NCBI GenBank assembly: GCA_965229885.1 | Contig: CBDDJX010000003.1 | Span: 434,001 to 498,000 of the forward strand | Reading direction: 5' to 3' | DNA length: 64,000 nucleotides | Origin: DATLLJ01 sp965229885 | GTDB lineage: Bacteria; Acidobacteriota; Vicinamibacteria; Vicinamibacterales; CAVVIG01 | Shown: one piece after another, positions 47,171 through 55,529 of the stretch | How the letters are laid out: each line of letters begins with the position of its first letter | How positions within the stretch are numbered: position 1 is the first letter of the stretch | The notes under the pieces: model-generated | Told to the model about the DNA's origin: nothing | Databases searched by the model: none | Seen by the model: the letters and a program-made list of their open reading frames with translations, nothing else | Program-made: the position numbers and the translations under genes

Positions 47171-48495
47171 GCGTTGACAAGATCGCGCCGCAGGAGAGTG
47201 TCTCGAGCGCGCTTCTCGATCGCATCAAGTCGCGGCAGGCGCGGGTCGGCGTCATCGGTCTTGGCTACGTCGGGCTGCCGCTCGCCGTCGAATTCGCCAA
47301 GGCTGGTTTCGAAGTGACCGGCTTCGACGTGGATGCGGCCAAGAACGCCGAGATCAACGGCGGCCGCAGCTACATTCCGGACGTGCCCGCATCCGACGTC
47401 CAGGCAGCCGTCGACGCGAAGAAGCTGTCAGCGACTGCCGACATGCTGCGGCTCGGCGCGATGGATGTCATCGACATCTGCGTGCCGACCCCGCTCCGCA
47501 AGACGAAGGATCCAGACCTCTCGTGCATCGTGAAGGCGGTTGAGGCGGTCGCCGCCACGCTGCATCGCGGCCAGCTCGTGATCCTCGAATCCACGACGTA
47601 TCCAGGGACGACCGATGAGGTCGTCCAGCCGATGCTCGAGGCGCAGGGCCTCAAGGCGGATGTCGATTTCCTTCTCGCATTCTCGCCCGAGCGTGTCGAT
47701 CCCGGGAACCGGCGGTTCACGACCCGGACGATCCCGAAAGTGGTGGGGGGGCTGGGGCCCGAAAGCACAACCGCCGCGTCCGCGCTGTATCGGTCGGTCG
47801 TGTCGACCGTCGTGCCGGTCAGCTCCACGCGGGTCGCCGAAATGGTCAAGCTGCTGGAGAACACGTTCCGCGCCGTGAACATCGGTCTCGTCAACGAGAT
47901 CACGCTGATGTGCCGCAAGATGGACATCAACGTGTGGGAAGTGATCGATGCGGCGAAGACCAAGCCATTCGGGTTCATGCCGTTCTATCCCGGACCCGGG
48001 CTCGGCGGCCACTGCATCCCCATCGATCCGTTCTACCTGTCGTGGAAAGCGCGGCAGAGCGGTTTCGAGTGCCGGTTTATCGAGCTGGCGGGGCAGGTCA
48101 ACGGCGCGATGCCCGACTACGTCGTGCAACGCGTCGCCGATGCGCTGAATTCCGTCAAAAAGCCGCTGAACGGATCGCGCGTGCACCTGTTTGGCGTCGC
48201 CTACAAGCGCGATGTGAGCGACGTGCGCGAATCGCCCGCGCTCGACATCCTTGAAATCTTGGTCCGGCGCGGCGCGTCCGTCAGCTACACCGATCCGTAT
48301 GTGCCGCGCCTCACGCACGGCGGCCGGTCGTACGAATCAATTTCCGCCTCCGGCATCGACAGCCATTGCGACTGCGCGGTCGTGACGACCGACCATTCTG
48401 CATTTAACTTCGAACGCATAGCCGCCATGCCGCTCGTCGTGGATACGAGAAATGCGCTGACGGCTTTCGCCCGGCCGTCGGTGTTCACTTTGTAG
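47167..48495 (+). CDS. wbpA: UDP-N-acetyl-D-glucosamine 6-dehydrogenase
   Basis: A 442-residue nucleotide-sugar dehydrogenase. VGVIGLGYVGLPLAVEFAKA is the NAD site; ESTTYPGTTDEVV, LAFSPERVDPGN and FYPGPGLGGHCIPIDPFYLS with the catalytic cysteine identify the UDP-GlcNAc/ManNAc dehydrogenase group (WbpA/WbpO/TviB). The C-terminal UDP-binding domain has GVAYKRDVSDVRESPALDI. The start is TTG 47167 overlapping the gmd stop. It oxidises UDP-GlcNAc to UDP-GlcNAcA, step one of the Wbp pathway to 2,3-diacetamido uronic acids; wbpB and wbpD remnants follow. Confidence 0.92.
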   Translation: MSVDKIAPQESVSSALLDRIKSRQARVGVIGLGYVGLPLAVEFAKAGFEVTGFDVDAAKNAEINGGRSYIPDVPASDVQAAVDAKKLSATADMLRLGAMDVIDICVPTPLRKTKDPDLSCIVKAVEAVAATLHRGQLVILESTTYPGTTDEVVQPMLEAQGLKADVDFLLAFSPERVDPGNRRFTTRTIPKVVGGLGPESTTAASALYRSVVSTVVPVSSTRVAEMVKLLENTFRAVNIGLVNEITLMCRKMDINVWEVIDAAKTKPFGFMPFYPGPGLGGHCIPIDPFYLSWKARQSGFECRFIELAGQVNGAMPDYVVQRVADALNSVKKPLNGSRVHLFGVAYKRDVSDVRESPALDILEILVRRGASVSYTDPYVPRLTHGGRSYESISASGIDSHCDCAVVTTDHSAFNFERIAAMPLVVDTRNALTAFARPSVFTL

Positions 48496-48725
48496 GTGAT
48501 GAACCGTAATTTTGTGGTGACGGGCGTGGCGGGTTTTGTCGCCCCGCGTCATCTCCAGGCAATCTACGACACCGGAAACCACGTCGTGGCCGCTGTGGAT
48601 CCCCATGACGCGGTTGGTGTCCTCGATCGCTATTCGTTCGACGTGCGCTTCTTCACCGAGTTCGAACGGTTCGACCGGCACCTCGAAAAGCTCCGCCGCG
48701 GCGCGGACAGCGCTCGCGTGCACTA

Positions 48726-49846
48726 GTATTTAGCTGCGCAAATCGGCGTAACAATGCTTGAGCCCGACGGAATGCACCACGCGCTTGCGCCACTCGAAGG
48801 GCGTGGCGTGCGCATTGTAGGTCTTGACGAAGCGGTCGATGGCCTCGCGCAACTGCGGCACCGAGGTGAAGCTTGCGCCCTGCAAGGCCCGCCGACTGAG
48901 GATACTGAACCAGCACTCGATTTGATTGAGCCAGCTGGCCCGCGTGGGGGCGTAGTGGAGATGCACGCGGGGATGGCGCGCGAGCCAGCGGTCGTGTTTC
49001 GGTTTGTGCGTGTTGAGGTTGTCCAACACGATATGCAACTCCTGGTCAGGGCACCCGGCGACCACGTCGTTCATGAAGTCCAGGAACTCGCGCCGGCGCC
49101 GCCGGGCGTAGTGCCCCGCCGTGAGCTGCCCCGTCGCGACATTCACAGTGCCGCGAACAACGTACTGGTGCCGTGGCGCTTGGTACTCATGACTGAAGCC
49201 GCGCAGCGCCGTGCCGTTCGGCAGCCGCAGGTAGCCTTGGGCGCGTTCCAGGGCTTGAATGTGCGGTTTCTCGTCGACCGAGATCACGACCGCGTTGGCG
49301 GGCGGCGCGAGATACAAGCCGACGATGTCGGCGGCCTTGGGCGCAAATTCCGGGTCGGTGCTGATGTACCAGGATCGGCGACGACGCAAGTGAATGCCAT
49401 GGCGGCGCAGCACGCGCCACACTTCGTCAGGCGAGACCTCACCCAACGCGGTCGCCACCATCGCCCCCGTCCACGTCGCATGGCCCTCCGGCGGCGGCGC
49501 ATCCAACTGCTTCAAAATCCGTCGCTCGCTCGCGGCGTCGTAGCGGCGGCTGGGGCCAGGGCGCGGCGCATCGGCCAGGCCGGCCACGCCCTGCGTCGCA
49601 AACCGGTGCCGCCACTTACTCACGGTCGCCGGGCGCAGGGCCAACTGCTCAGCGATGCCGTCGGTCGACTGCCCGTCGGCGGCAGCCAGCACGATGCGCG
49701 CGCGCACGACCACGCGCTGCTCGCTGGTGGGCGCGCGCAGACGCTGAGTCAACGTGGCGCGATCTTCTGGCGTCAACACAATCGCCGTGACTGGACGGCC
49801 CATGCCGCCAGTCTACGTATTAACGTCGAACTGTACAAGTAAGTAC
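48726..49846 (-). mobile_element. IS630-family insertion sequence in wbpB
   Basis: A 1,121-bp element flanked by TA on both sides (48724-48725 and 49847-49848), the IS630/mariner target duplication. The ends GTATTTAGCTGCGCA and, inverted, GTACTTACTTGTACA match at most positions. It carries one complete transposase on the minus strand. The clean insertion and intact transposase indicate a recent arrival. Confidence 0.9.
48730..49803 (-). CDS. IS630-family transposase
   Basis: 357 residues, complete. N-terminal HTH region: RARIVLAAADGQSTDGIAEQ and LRPATVSKWRHRFATQG. The DDE domain shows VVISVDEKPHIQALER (first Asp), HIVLDNLNTHKPKH (second Asp) and HYAPTRASWLNQIECWFSIL (Glu), the standard IS630 order. 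C-terminal LREAIDRFVKTYNAHATPFE WR region also matches. It likely makes an active enzyme. Confidence 0.95.
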   Translation of the reverse strand: MGRPVTAIVLTPEDRATLTQRLRAPTSEQRVVVRARIVLAAADGQSTDGIAEQLALRPATVSKWRHRFATQGVAGLADAPRPGPSRRYDAASERRILKQLDAPPPEGHATWTGAMVATALGEVSPDEVWRVLRRHGIHLRRRRSWYISTDPEFAPKAADIVGLYLAPPANAVVISVDEKPHIQALERAQGYLRLPNGTALRGFSHEYQAPRHQYVVRGTVNVATGQLTAGHYARRRRREFLDFMNDVVAGCPDQELHIVLDNLNTHKPKHDRWLARHPRVHLHYAPTRASWLNQIECWFSILSRRALQGASFTSVPQLREAIDRFVKTYNAHATPFEWRKRVVHSVGLKHCYADLRS

Positions 49847-50559
49847 TAGGTCAGCATCTGCTCGCCGAACTACCTGCACGATGCGCATGTCCGTTTTGCG
49901 CTCCGCGTCGGGGCCGACGCTATCTGCGAAAAGCCGCTGGTCATCAACCCGTGGAACCTTGACGTGCTTCAGGAGCTCGAGCACGAAAGCGACAGGCGCG
50001 TCTACACCGTGCCCCAGCTCCGGCACCATCCTGCGCTGACGGAGCTGCAGAGCCGGATAGCGGCCGCGCTGCCGGGCTCCCACCATGACGTGACCCTTAC
50101 CTACATCACCGCGCGCGGTGGGTGGTATGACGTGTCGTGAAAAGGTTCCGAGGAGCGCTCGGGCGGACTCATCATCAATATCGGTATTCACTTCTTCGAC
50201 ATGCTCCTCTGGCTCTTCGGCCAGGTCGTCGGCTCCGAAGTCTCGGTTCGAACGGGCCGTCGCGCTGCCGGCTGTCTCGAGCTTCAACGCGCGTCGGTAC
50301 AGTGAGTGCTGTCGAGCGATCCGGCCGATCTGCCCTCGGGGGCGGAGCCGGGGTGGCGCAGCTCGTTTCGTTCGATGACGGTGGACGGCCAGGAGGTGCC
50401 ATTCGCCGATGGCTTCACCAATCTTCACACGCGAGTGTACGAACAGGTGCTCGCCGGACTTGGCTTCAGGATCGACGATGCGCCGTCGTCGATCGAGCTG
50501 GCCTATCGAATCCGCCACCAGGCGTTGGCGGCCTCGACGGTCGCGGGCGTCTAGTCGCG

Positions 50560-51165
50560 ATGGCCGGCTATTTCGCCCACGAATCGTCCTACATTGACCT
50601 GGGTTGCAGCATCGGCGAGGGCACGAAGATCTGGCACTTTTGCCACGTCATGGCGGGAGCCGTCATCGGCCGCGACTGCAATATCGGCCAGAACGTGGTC
50701 ATCTCGCCGGGCGTCGTCGTGGGCAACAACGTCAAGATCTAGAACAACGTTTCAGTCTACGCCGGCGTCGTTCTCGAAGACGATGTGTTCTGCGGGCCCT
50801 CGATGGTGTTCACCAACGTGGCGAATCCGCGACGTGAAATCTCGCGGAAGCACGAGTTCCGGTCGACAACCGTGCGGCGGGGCGCGTCGCTCGGTGCCAA
50901 CTGCACTATCGTGTGCGGGTACACGGTGGGGCAGTACGCCTTCGTCGGCGCCGGCGCAGTGGTGACGCGCGACGTTCCGCCATTCGCGCTCGTCACCGGC
51001 GTTCCCGGCCGCGTCACCGGGTGGATGTGCCGCTGCGGCATCAAACTGGCTGATGGATCCAGTGTCCCGCGGCAGGCTGCATGTAAGACCTGCTGGGCGA
51101 CGTATCGCACGACCCCAGCGGGCGAGCTCGCGCTCGCGAGCGGCGACTCGTTCAGTAAGCCTTGA
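50560..51165 (+). pseudogene. wbpD: WbpD-type UDP-sugar N-acetyltransferase with an in-frame TAG
   Basis: A left-handed beta-helix acetyltransferase of 201 residues in one frame, interrupted by TAG at 50740-50742. It reads YFAHESSYIDLGCSIGEGTK, IWHFCHVMAGAVIG, GQNVVISPGVVVGNNVKI-stop-NNVSVYAGVVLEDDVFCGPS, then TTVRRGASLGANCTIVCGYT and VPPFALVTGVPGRVTGWM. WbpD has Gln at the interrupted position (KIQNNVSVY), so CAG became TAG. It acetylates the 3-amino group in UDP-2,3-diacetamido glucuronate synthesis. Starts five bases after wbpB. The intervening aminotransferase wbpE is absent. Confidence 0.88.
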
Positions 51166-51189
51166 CAAAGGCTACCGTCCCGCTACAAT
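51162..51189 (+). promoter_or_regulatory. Promoter upstream of the regulator and wbpM-like genes
   Basis: TTGACA at 51162-51167, 16-bp spacer, TACAAT at 51184-51189. The -35 box overlaps the stop codon of the wbpD remnant. Both hexamers are near consensus and the site precedes the winged-helix gene by about 90 bases. Confidence 0.75.
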
Positions 51190-51279
51190 TCCGTAGTTCA
51201 TTCCTTGAACGATCTCCGTACAACCATCTGATAGTCCAGCACTTCGCCTGTGACTGACGGGCACGAAGTGTTCCCCATG

Positions 51280-51906
51280 TCCCCTCACGAGAACCAGCAC
51301 GTCCGTGAAATCCTGAATGTCCTGGAACAGGATCCGACTGTCTCCCAGCGGTCGCTGGCGAGCCGTGTCGGAATCGCGTTGGGCCTGGCCAACCTCTTGC
51401 TGAAGCGACTTGTCGTCAACGGTTGGGTCCGGATGGTGCGGGTACGTCCCAATCGTGTCCGGTACTTCCTGACGCCGGCCGGAATTGCGGAAAAAGCGCG
51501 GATGTCCCGAAACTATCTCCAATATTCGGTGCGATTCTATGGAGAAGCCCGAGACCGTATCCGCGACCGCTTCGCGACGCTTTCCGCAGAGTGGCCCCCA
51601 GACAATAGCGACGACCACCGCGGCCCTTCGCCGAAGCGCATCGTCTTTTTCGGCACGAGCGAGGTAGCGGAAATAGGCTACATCTGCCTGCAGGAAACCG
51701 ACCTGCAGCTGGTCGGCGTCATCGACGACCGCAGCCGGCGCAGGTTCTTCGGCATTCCCGTTCATTCGGAGGTGGATTTGACACCGGACGGGATTAACGG
51801 GCAACCCTTCGGCCGGCTGGTCGTCATGTCGTTTACTGAAGCAGACTCCATCCTTCGCACCCTCGATCAGGTCGGCTTTCCCAAGCACCGAGTGTTCTGG
51901 ATTTGA
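51280..51906 (+). CDS. Winged-helix regulator fused to a Rossmann-like domain (EPS-associated MarR type)
   Basis: A 208-residue protein from ATG 51280; GTG 51250 is an alternative. The N-terminal winged helix reads REILNVLEQDPTVSQRSLAS, RVGIALGLANLLLKRL, then GWVRMVRV and RYFLTPAGIAEKARM, matching MarR-like regulators that accompany exopolysaccharide loci. The C-terminal half is KRIVFFGTSEVAEIGYICLQ, ETDLQLVGVIDDRSRRR, FFGIPVHSEVDL, a Rossmann-like fold similar to the nucleotide/sugar-sensing N-domain of PglD/NeuD proteins. It stands behind its own promoter, directly before the wbpM-like gene, and probably regulates the sugar operon in response to a ligand. Confidence 0.75.
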   Translation, partial: SPHENQHVREILNVLEQDPTVSQRSLASRVGIALGLANLLLKRLVVNGWVRMVRVRPNRVRYFLTPAGIAEKARMSRNYLQYSVRFYGEARDRIRDRFATLSAEWPPDNSDDHRGPSPKRIVFFGTSEVAEIGYICLQETDLQLVGVIDDRSRRRFFGIPVHSEVDLTPDGINGQPFGRLVVMSFTEADSILRTLDQVGFPKHRVFWI

Positions 51907-51918
51907 CGGACTGCCGCC

Positions 51919-52764
51919 ATGCGTAACCGTTACATCCTGCTCGCCGACATGCCCATCATCGTGCTGACGGCGCTCGGCGCCTTCGTGCTGAGATTCGACT
52001 GGTTCTTCCGAAATTTCCAGCACGAGTTCATCCTTTACGTCATCGCCGCCGTGCTGCTGAAACCGCCGGTGTTCCACCTGTTCTACATGTACGGCCGGTA
52101 CTGGCGATACGCATCGATTCAGGATTTCATCGCGCTCGGACTGGCGGTCTCGACCTCGTCGATGGTGATGGCGCTCGTTGTCGGCCTTGCACTCTTCACC
52201 GGAGCGATCGAGGAGTTTGCGCGGTCCGTGATCCTCATCGATGGACTGTTGACGCTGGTCGCGGTCGGCGCCATTCGCGCGTCTGTGAGGATCATCGGGG
52301 AAGCTCGTGCGAAGCCGAACGGCGCAGTTTCTGCCGTCGAGCCGCGGCGCATTCTGATTGCCGGGGCGGGTGATGCCGGCACGATGGTCGCGCGCGAAAT
52401 GGGCCGCAACCGGCAACTCGGCATGGTGCCGGTGGGGTTCGTCGACGACGATCCGGTCAAGCACGGCAAACGGATCTACGGCCTACCGGTCTTCGGCCCC
52501 ATCGCCGAACTTACCGACGTTGTGCGCGGGTACCGTATCGCCGAGGTGACCATCGCCATGCCCTCGGCGGCGGGGCGAGTGGTGCGAGCTGTCGCCGACA
52601 TGTGCCGTGAAGCTGGTGTTCCATCGCGCACGATGCCAGGCGTCTACGAACTGCTCGACGGCAATGTGAGTGTCAGCCGGTTGCGGACCGTCGACATCGC
52701 CGACCTGCTTCGTCGAAGCGAGGTTGAGTTGAAGAGCGGCGTCGGCGATTACGTAGGCGGATGA
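51919..52764 (+). CDS. WbpM/FlaA1-type dehydratase, N-terminal membrane half (split by TGA)
   Basis: 281 residues: four hydrophobic segments (YILLADMPIIVLTALGAFVL, FILYVIAAVLLKPPVFHLFY, SSMVMALVVGLALFTGAI, VILIDGLLTLVAVGAI) and a CoA-binding-like Rossmann domain (RRILIAGAGDAGTMVAREM, VGFVDDDPVKHGKRIYGLPV). The frame continues into the next gene, interrupted only by TGA 52762-52764 (GDYVGG-stop-IVLVTG), where an Arg (CGA) would restore a 621-residue WbpM/CapD-type protein. Alone it lacks the catalytic domain. It may be a separate membrane subunit or half of a disabled gene. Confidence 0.82.
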   Translation: MRNRYILLADMPIIVLTALGAFVLRFDWFFRNFQHEFILYVIAAVLLKPPVFHLFYMYGRYWRYASIQDFIALGLAVSTSSMVMALVVGLALFTGAIEEFARSVILIDGLLTLVAVGAIRASVRIIGEARAKPNGAVSAVEPRRILIAGAGDAGTMVAREMGRNRQLGMVPVGFVDDDPVKHGKRIYGLPVFGPIAELTDVVRGYRIAEVTIAMPSAAGRVVRAVADMCREAGVPSRTMPGVYELLDGNVSVSRLRTVDIADLLRRSEVELKSGVGDYVGG

Positions 52765-52767
52765 ATC

Positions 52768-53784
52768 GTGCTCGTCACTGGCGCTGGAGGTTCGATTGGT
52801 CTCGAGCTCTGCCGCCAGGTCGCTCGGTGGAATCCTGCGACACTTGTGCTTTTCGGACATGGCGAGAACAGCCTCTACGACGCCCACGCGCATCTGCAGC
52901 GAGTGTTCCCCACCGTAAAGCTCCGCCTCGTGGTGGGCGACATTCGCGACTCGACGCGGGTGATGCGGGTATTCCGCCGTCTCAGACCCGACGTCGTCTT
53001 CCATACCGCCGCTCACAAACATGTGCCGTTGATGGAGGAAAATCCTGAAGAGGCCATTTCCAACAATGTGCTGGGCACCCGGAATGTGATCGATGCGGCG
53101 GTCGATGTCTCGGTGCAGCGATTCGTGCTGATCTCAAGCGACAAGGCGGTGAGCCCTGCCAGTCTGATGGGGGCGTCCAAACGGCTGGCTGAGCGTGTCG
53201 TCCGTGAAGCCGCACGGCATCATGGCCGCGCGTTCGTCGTCGTGCGGTTCGGCAACGTGCTCGGCAGTCGCGGGAGCGTTGTGCCAGTGTTCAAACAACA
53301 GATCGAGCAGGGCGGCCCGATCACCATTACTCATCCCGACATGCGCCGCTTTTTCATGACAATTCCTGAGGCCGTTCACCTCGTGCTGCAGGCCGGCGGG
53401 ATGGGCAAAGGCGGTGAACTCTTCGTGCTACGGATGGGCGATCCGATTCGTATTGTCGACCTGGCCCTGGATGTTATCCGGTTGTCTGGTCTCGCTGCCG
53501 ATGACATCCCCATCGTCTACACCGGTGTCAGACGTGGCGAGAAGCTCGAAGAATTGCTATGGGAGGCTCGTGCCGAAATATCTGCGACGAGCCATGCTGA
53601 CGTACTCGAGGTCCGCGAACCGGATGCGGACGGGACCGAGGATCTTGACCGTGTTATCGCCGAACTGGCCGACGCTGTGGCGGACGGCGATGCGGCGCGT
53701 ATCGAAGCCATTCTTATGCAATCGATTCCGACGTACACGCCGAATCAGATACGAGCGGTCGCTGCGTTTTGCGTTGCGACGTAA
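52768..53784 (+). CDS. WbpM/FlaA1-type UDP-GlcNAc 4,6-dehydratase, catalytic half
   Basis: 338 residues from GTG 52768, three bases after the TGA that ends the membrane half. LVTGAGGSIGLELCRQVARW is the NADP site; PDVVFHTAAHKHVPLMEENP, FVLISSDKAVSPASLMGASK (MxxxK in place of YxxxK, typical of the family) and FVVVRFGNVLGSRGSVVPVF complete the active site. Soluble FlaA1/PseB-type enzymes of this size are active without a membrane domain, so reinitiation at GTG could yield a working enzyme. It makes UDP-2-acetamido-2,6-dideoxy-4-keto sugars for surface glycans. Confidence 0.87.
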   Translation: MLVTGAGGSIGLELCRQVARWNPATLVLFGHGENSLYDAHAHLQRVFPTVKLRLVVGDIRDSTRVMRVFRRLRPDVVFHTAAHKHVPLMEENPEEAISNNVLGTRNVIDAAVDVSVQRFVLISSDKAVSPASLMGASKRLAERVVREAARHHGRAFVVVRFGNVLGSRGSVVPVFKQQIEQGGPITITHPDMRRFFMTIPEAVHLVLQAGGMGKGGELFVLRMGDPIRIVDLALDVIRLSGLAADDIPIVYTGVRRGEKLEELLWEARAEISATSHADVLEVREPDADGTEDLDRVIAELADAVADGDAARIEAILMQSIPTYTPNQIRAVAAFCVAT

Positions 53785-53841
53785 CAGCCGGCTTTTCCAT
53801 CATGAGTTCGACCGCGCGCGCCATCCGGCCCTGATAGAGAG

Positions 53842-54825
53842 ATGCGAGTGCTGGTCGTCGGGCTCGGCAGTATTGGGCGCAGGCATCTCGCCAATCTCGT
53901 CCTGATCGAGCCTTCAGCGACGCCGATTGTCTGGCGACTGCGCGCTTTGGACAAAGAGGATCCGACGCCCTACCAGGTCGTGCGGACGCTTTCGGACGCG
54001 CTGGCCCTCAAACCCGACGCAGCCCTTGTCACATGCCCCGCGTCGCTGCATGTCGAAATTGCGACCGCCCTGGCTCAACACGGCATCCCACTCTTCGTCG
54101 AGAAGCCGCTCTCACACTCTCTGACGGGCGTCGAACACCTGCTTGACCTCTGCCGTGGCAAGGGCGTTCTGCTCATGGTCGGCTACAATCTGCGCTTCTA
54201 CCCTCCATTACAGACGCTGCGGCGGGCCGTTATGGAAGGTGGCATCGGACGCCTTCTCAGTCTGCGCGCCGAAGTCGGACAGTATCTGCCGGACTGGCGT
54301 CCCGGTATCGACTACCGCGGAAGCGTCAGCGCGCGCGCGGAGTTGGGAGGCGGCGCGGTTCTCGAACTCAGTCACGAGATCGACTATGTGCGCTGGATTG
54401 CGGGCGATGTGCGTCAGGTGACCGCCTGCGTGGCGAAATTAAGCGACCTGGACCTCGACGTCGAAGACACCGCCGAGATCGTCTGCACATTTGAAAGTGG
54501 TGCAATCGGCAGCCTCCATCTCGATATGGTGCAGCGGCCTCCGACACGCAACTGTCGTGTCGTCGGCACCGAAGGCGTGCTCGTATGGGACCATATGACA
54601 CATGAGGTTCAACTGGTAAGGGGAGACGGAACCCGAGAATCGATCCACCCGCCCGCTGACGTGCCAGTCAACCTCTCGTACCTCGATGAGCTCCGGCACT
54701 TCCTGCACGCCGTTCGGACCGGTAGCGCGCCGCTGGTCTCGGGGGACGACGGTTTGCGGACCCTGGTCATCGCCGAAGCTGCGAAGCAATCCTCGCGCGA
54801 GCGCCGGGCGGTCGATATTCCATGA
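53842..54825 (+). CDS. Gfo/Idh/MocA-family oxidoreductase (PtmF-like)
   Basis: 327 residues. MRVLVVGLGSIGRRHLANLV is the NAD(P) site, AQHGIPLFVEKPLSHSL holds the EKP motif, and AVLELSHEIDYVRWIAGD is the catalytic histidine helix of the family. It opens an operon in which almost every stop and start overlap by four bases down to 63464. Similar oxidoreductases (PtmF/LegX group) accompany legionaminic acid genes in Campylobacter, where they help make or modify the sugar precursor. The exact substrate is not readable here. No separate promoter is visible; the 57-bp gap to the dehydratase gene suggests continuity. Confidence 0.82.
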   Translation: MRVLVVGLGSIGRRHLANLVLIEPSATPIVWRLRALDKEDPTPYQVVRTLSDALALKPDAALVTCPASLHVEIATALAQHGIPLFVEKPLSHSLTGVEHLLDLCRGKGVLLMVGYNLRFYPPLQTLRRAVMEGGIGRLLSLRAEVGQYLPDWRPGIDYRGSVSARAELGGGAVLELSHEIDYVRWIAGDVRQVTACVAKLSDLDLDVEDTAEIVCTFESGAIGSLHLDMVQRPPTRNCRVVGTEGVLVWDHMTHEVQLVRGDGTRESIHPPADVPVNLSYLDELRHFLHAVRTGSAPLVSGDDGLRTLVIAEAAKQSSRERRAVDIP

Positions 54826-55529
54826 CGCGCGTCGTCGCGGCGATTTTTGCCCGCGGTGGATCCAAGGGAATCCCCCGCAAGAATCTCCTGTCGCTCGGCG
54901 GCAAGCCGCTGCTTGTGCATGCCATTGAGGCGGCTCGTTCCGCGCCCTCGGTGTCGCGGGTCGTCGTCTCGACTGACGATGAGGAGATCGCGACGCTTGC
55001 GCGCCAGGCGGGTGCCGAGGTGCCGTTTCTCAGGCCGGCGGAGTTGGCAACCGATGGTGCGCCTGAGTGGCTCGCGTGGCAGCACCTCATTCGGCAGCTC
55101 GATGAGCCGAACGGCTCGCCGGGGATGGACATTCTCCTGTCCGTTCCGACCACGTCGCCCCTCCGCGCGGTCGAAGATCTTGAGCGGTGCGTCGCGCTCG
55201 TCCGCGACACCGACGCGGACGTGGCCATTACGGTCCGGGCGGCGGAGCGCAACCCGTACTTCAACATGGTCACGCTCGACAGCGAGGGTTATGCGCGATT
55301 GGTGATCCCATCGTCCCAGCTCGTTCACCAACGTCAAGATGCCCCCGCCGTGTTCGACATCACGACGGTGGCCTATGCGGCCAGGCCTGCCTTCGTGCTG
55401 AGGACGGGCTCGCTGTTCGAAGGCAAAGTCCGGGCGGTCGTCGTGCCGCCGGAGCGGGCGCTCGATATCGACACCCCACTCGATTTTCGCATCGCTGAAT
55501 GTCTGCTCGCGAGGCCGGCGGGGCGATGA
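54822..55529 (+). CDS. legF: CMP-nonulosonate synthetase (NeuA/LegF-type cytidylyltransferase)
   Basis: 235 residues. The signature FARGGSKGIPRKNLLSLGGK at residues 8-27 is the CTP-binding motif of acylneuraminate cytidylyltransferases; LSVPTTSPLRAVEDLERCV and ITVRAAERNPYFNMV follow in the family order, and DIDTPLDFRIAE closes the fold. It activates a nonulosonic acid with CTP, releasing pyrophosphate. ATG 54822 overlaps the previous stop as ATGA. Which nonulosonate is used follows from the neighbours (legionaminic type), so the symbol is context-based. Confidence 0.88.
   Translation: MTRVVAAIFARGGSKGIPRKNLLSLGGKPLLVHAIEAARSAPSVSRVVVSTDDEEIATLARQAGAEVPFLRPAELATDGAPEWLAWQHLIRQLDEPNGSPGMDILLSVPTTSPLRAVEDLERCVALVRDTDADVAITVRAAERNPYFNMVTLDSEGYARLVIPSSQLVHQRQDAPAVFDITTVAYAARPAFVLRTGSLFEGKVRAVVVPPERALDIDTPLDFRIAECLLARPAGR

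Larger units (their letters stand above)
48499..50554 (+). pseudogene. wbpB: WbpB-type UDP-GlcNAcA 3-dehydrogenase, broken by IS630 and in-frame stops
   Basis: Gfo/Idh family. The N-terminus MNRNFVVTGVAGFVAPRHLQ to RRGADSARVH is before the IS; the rest follows it: SICSPNYLHDAHVRFALRVG, ADAICEKPLVINPWNLD (EKP motif), VPQLRHHPAL, GGLIINIGIHFFDMLLWLFG and FADGFTNLHTRVYEQVLAG. Removing 48726-49846 plus one TA leaves exactly 311 codons, the WbpB length. TGA at 50138-50140 (WYDVS-stop-KGSEE) and at 50303-50305 (ASVQ-stop-VLSSD) both replace a Trp expected from WbpB; the junction codon also reads TAG. In Pseudomonas aeruginosa WbpB oxidises the 3-position of UDP-GlcNAcA. Confidence 0.9.
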
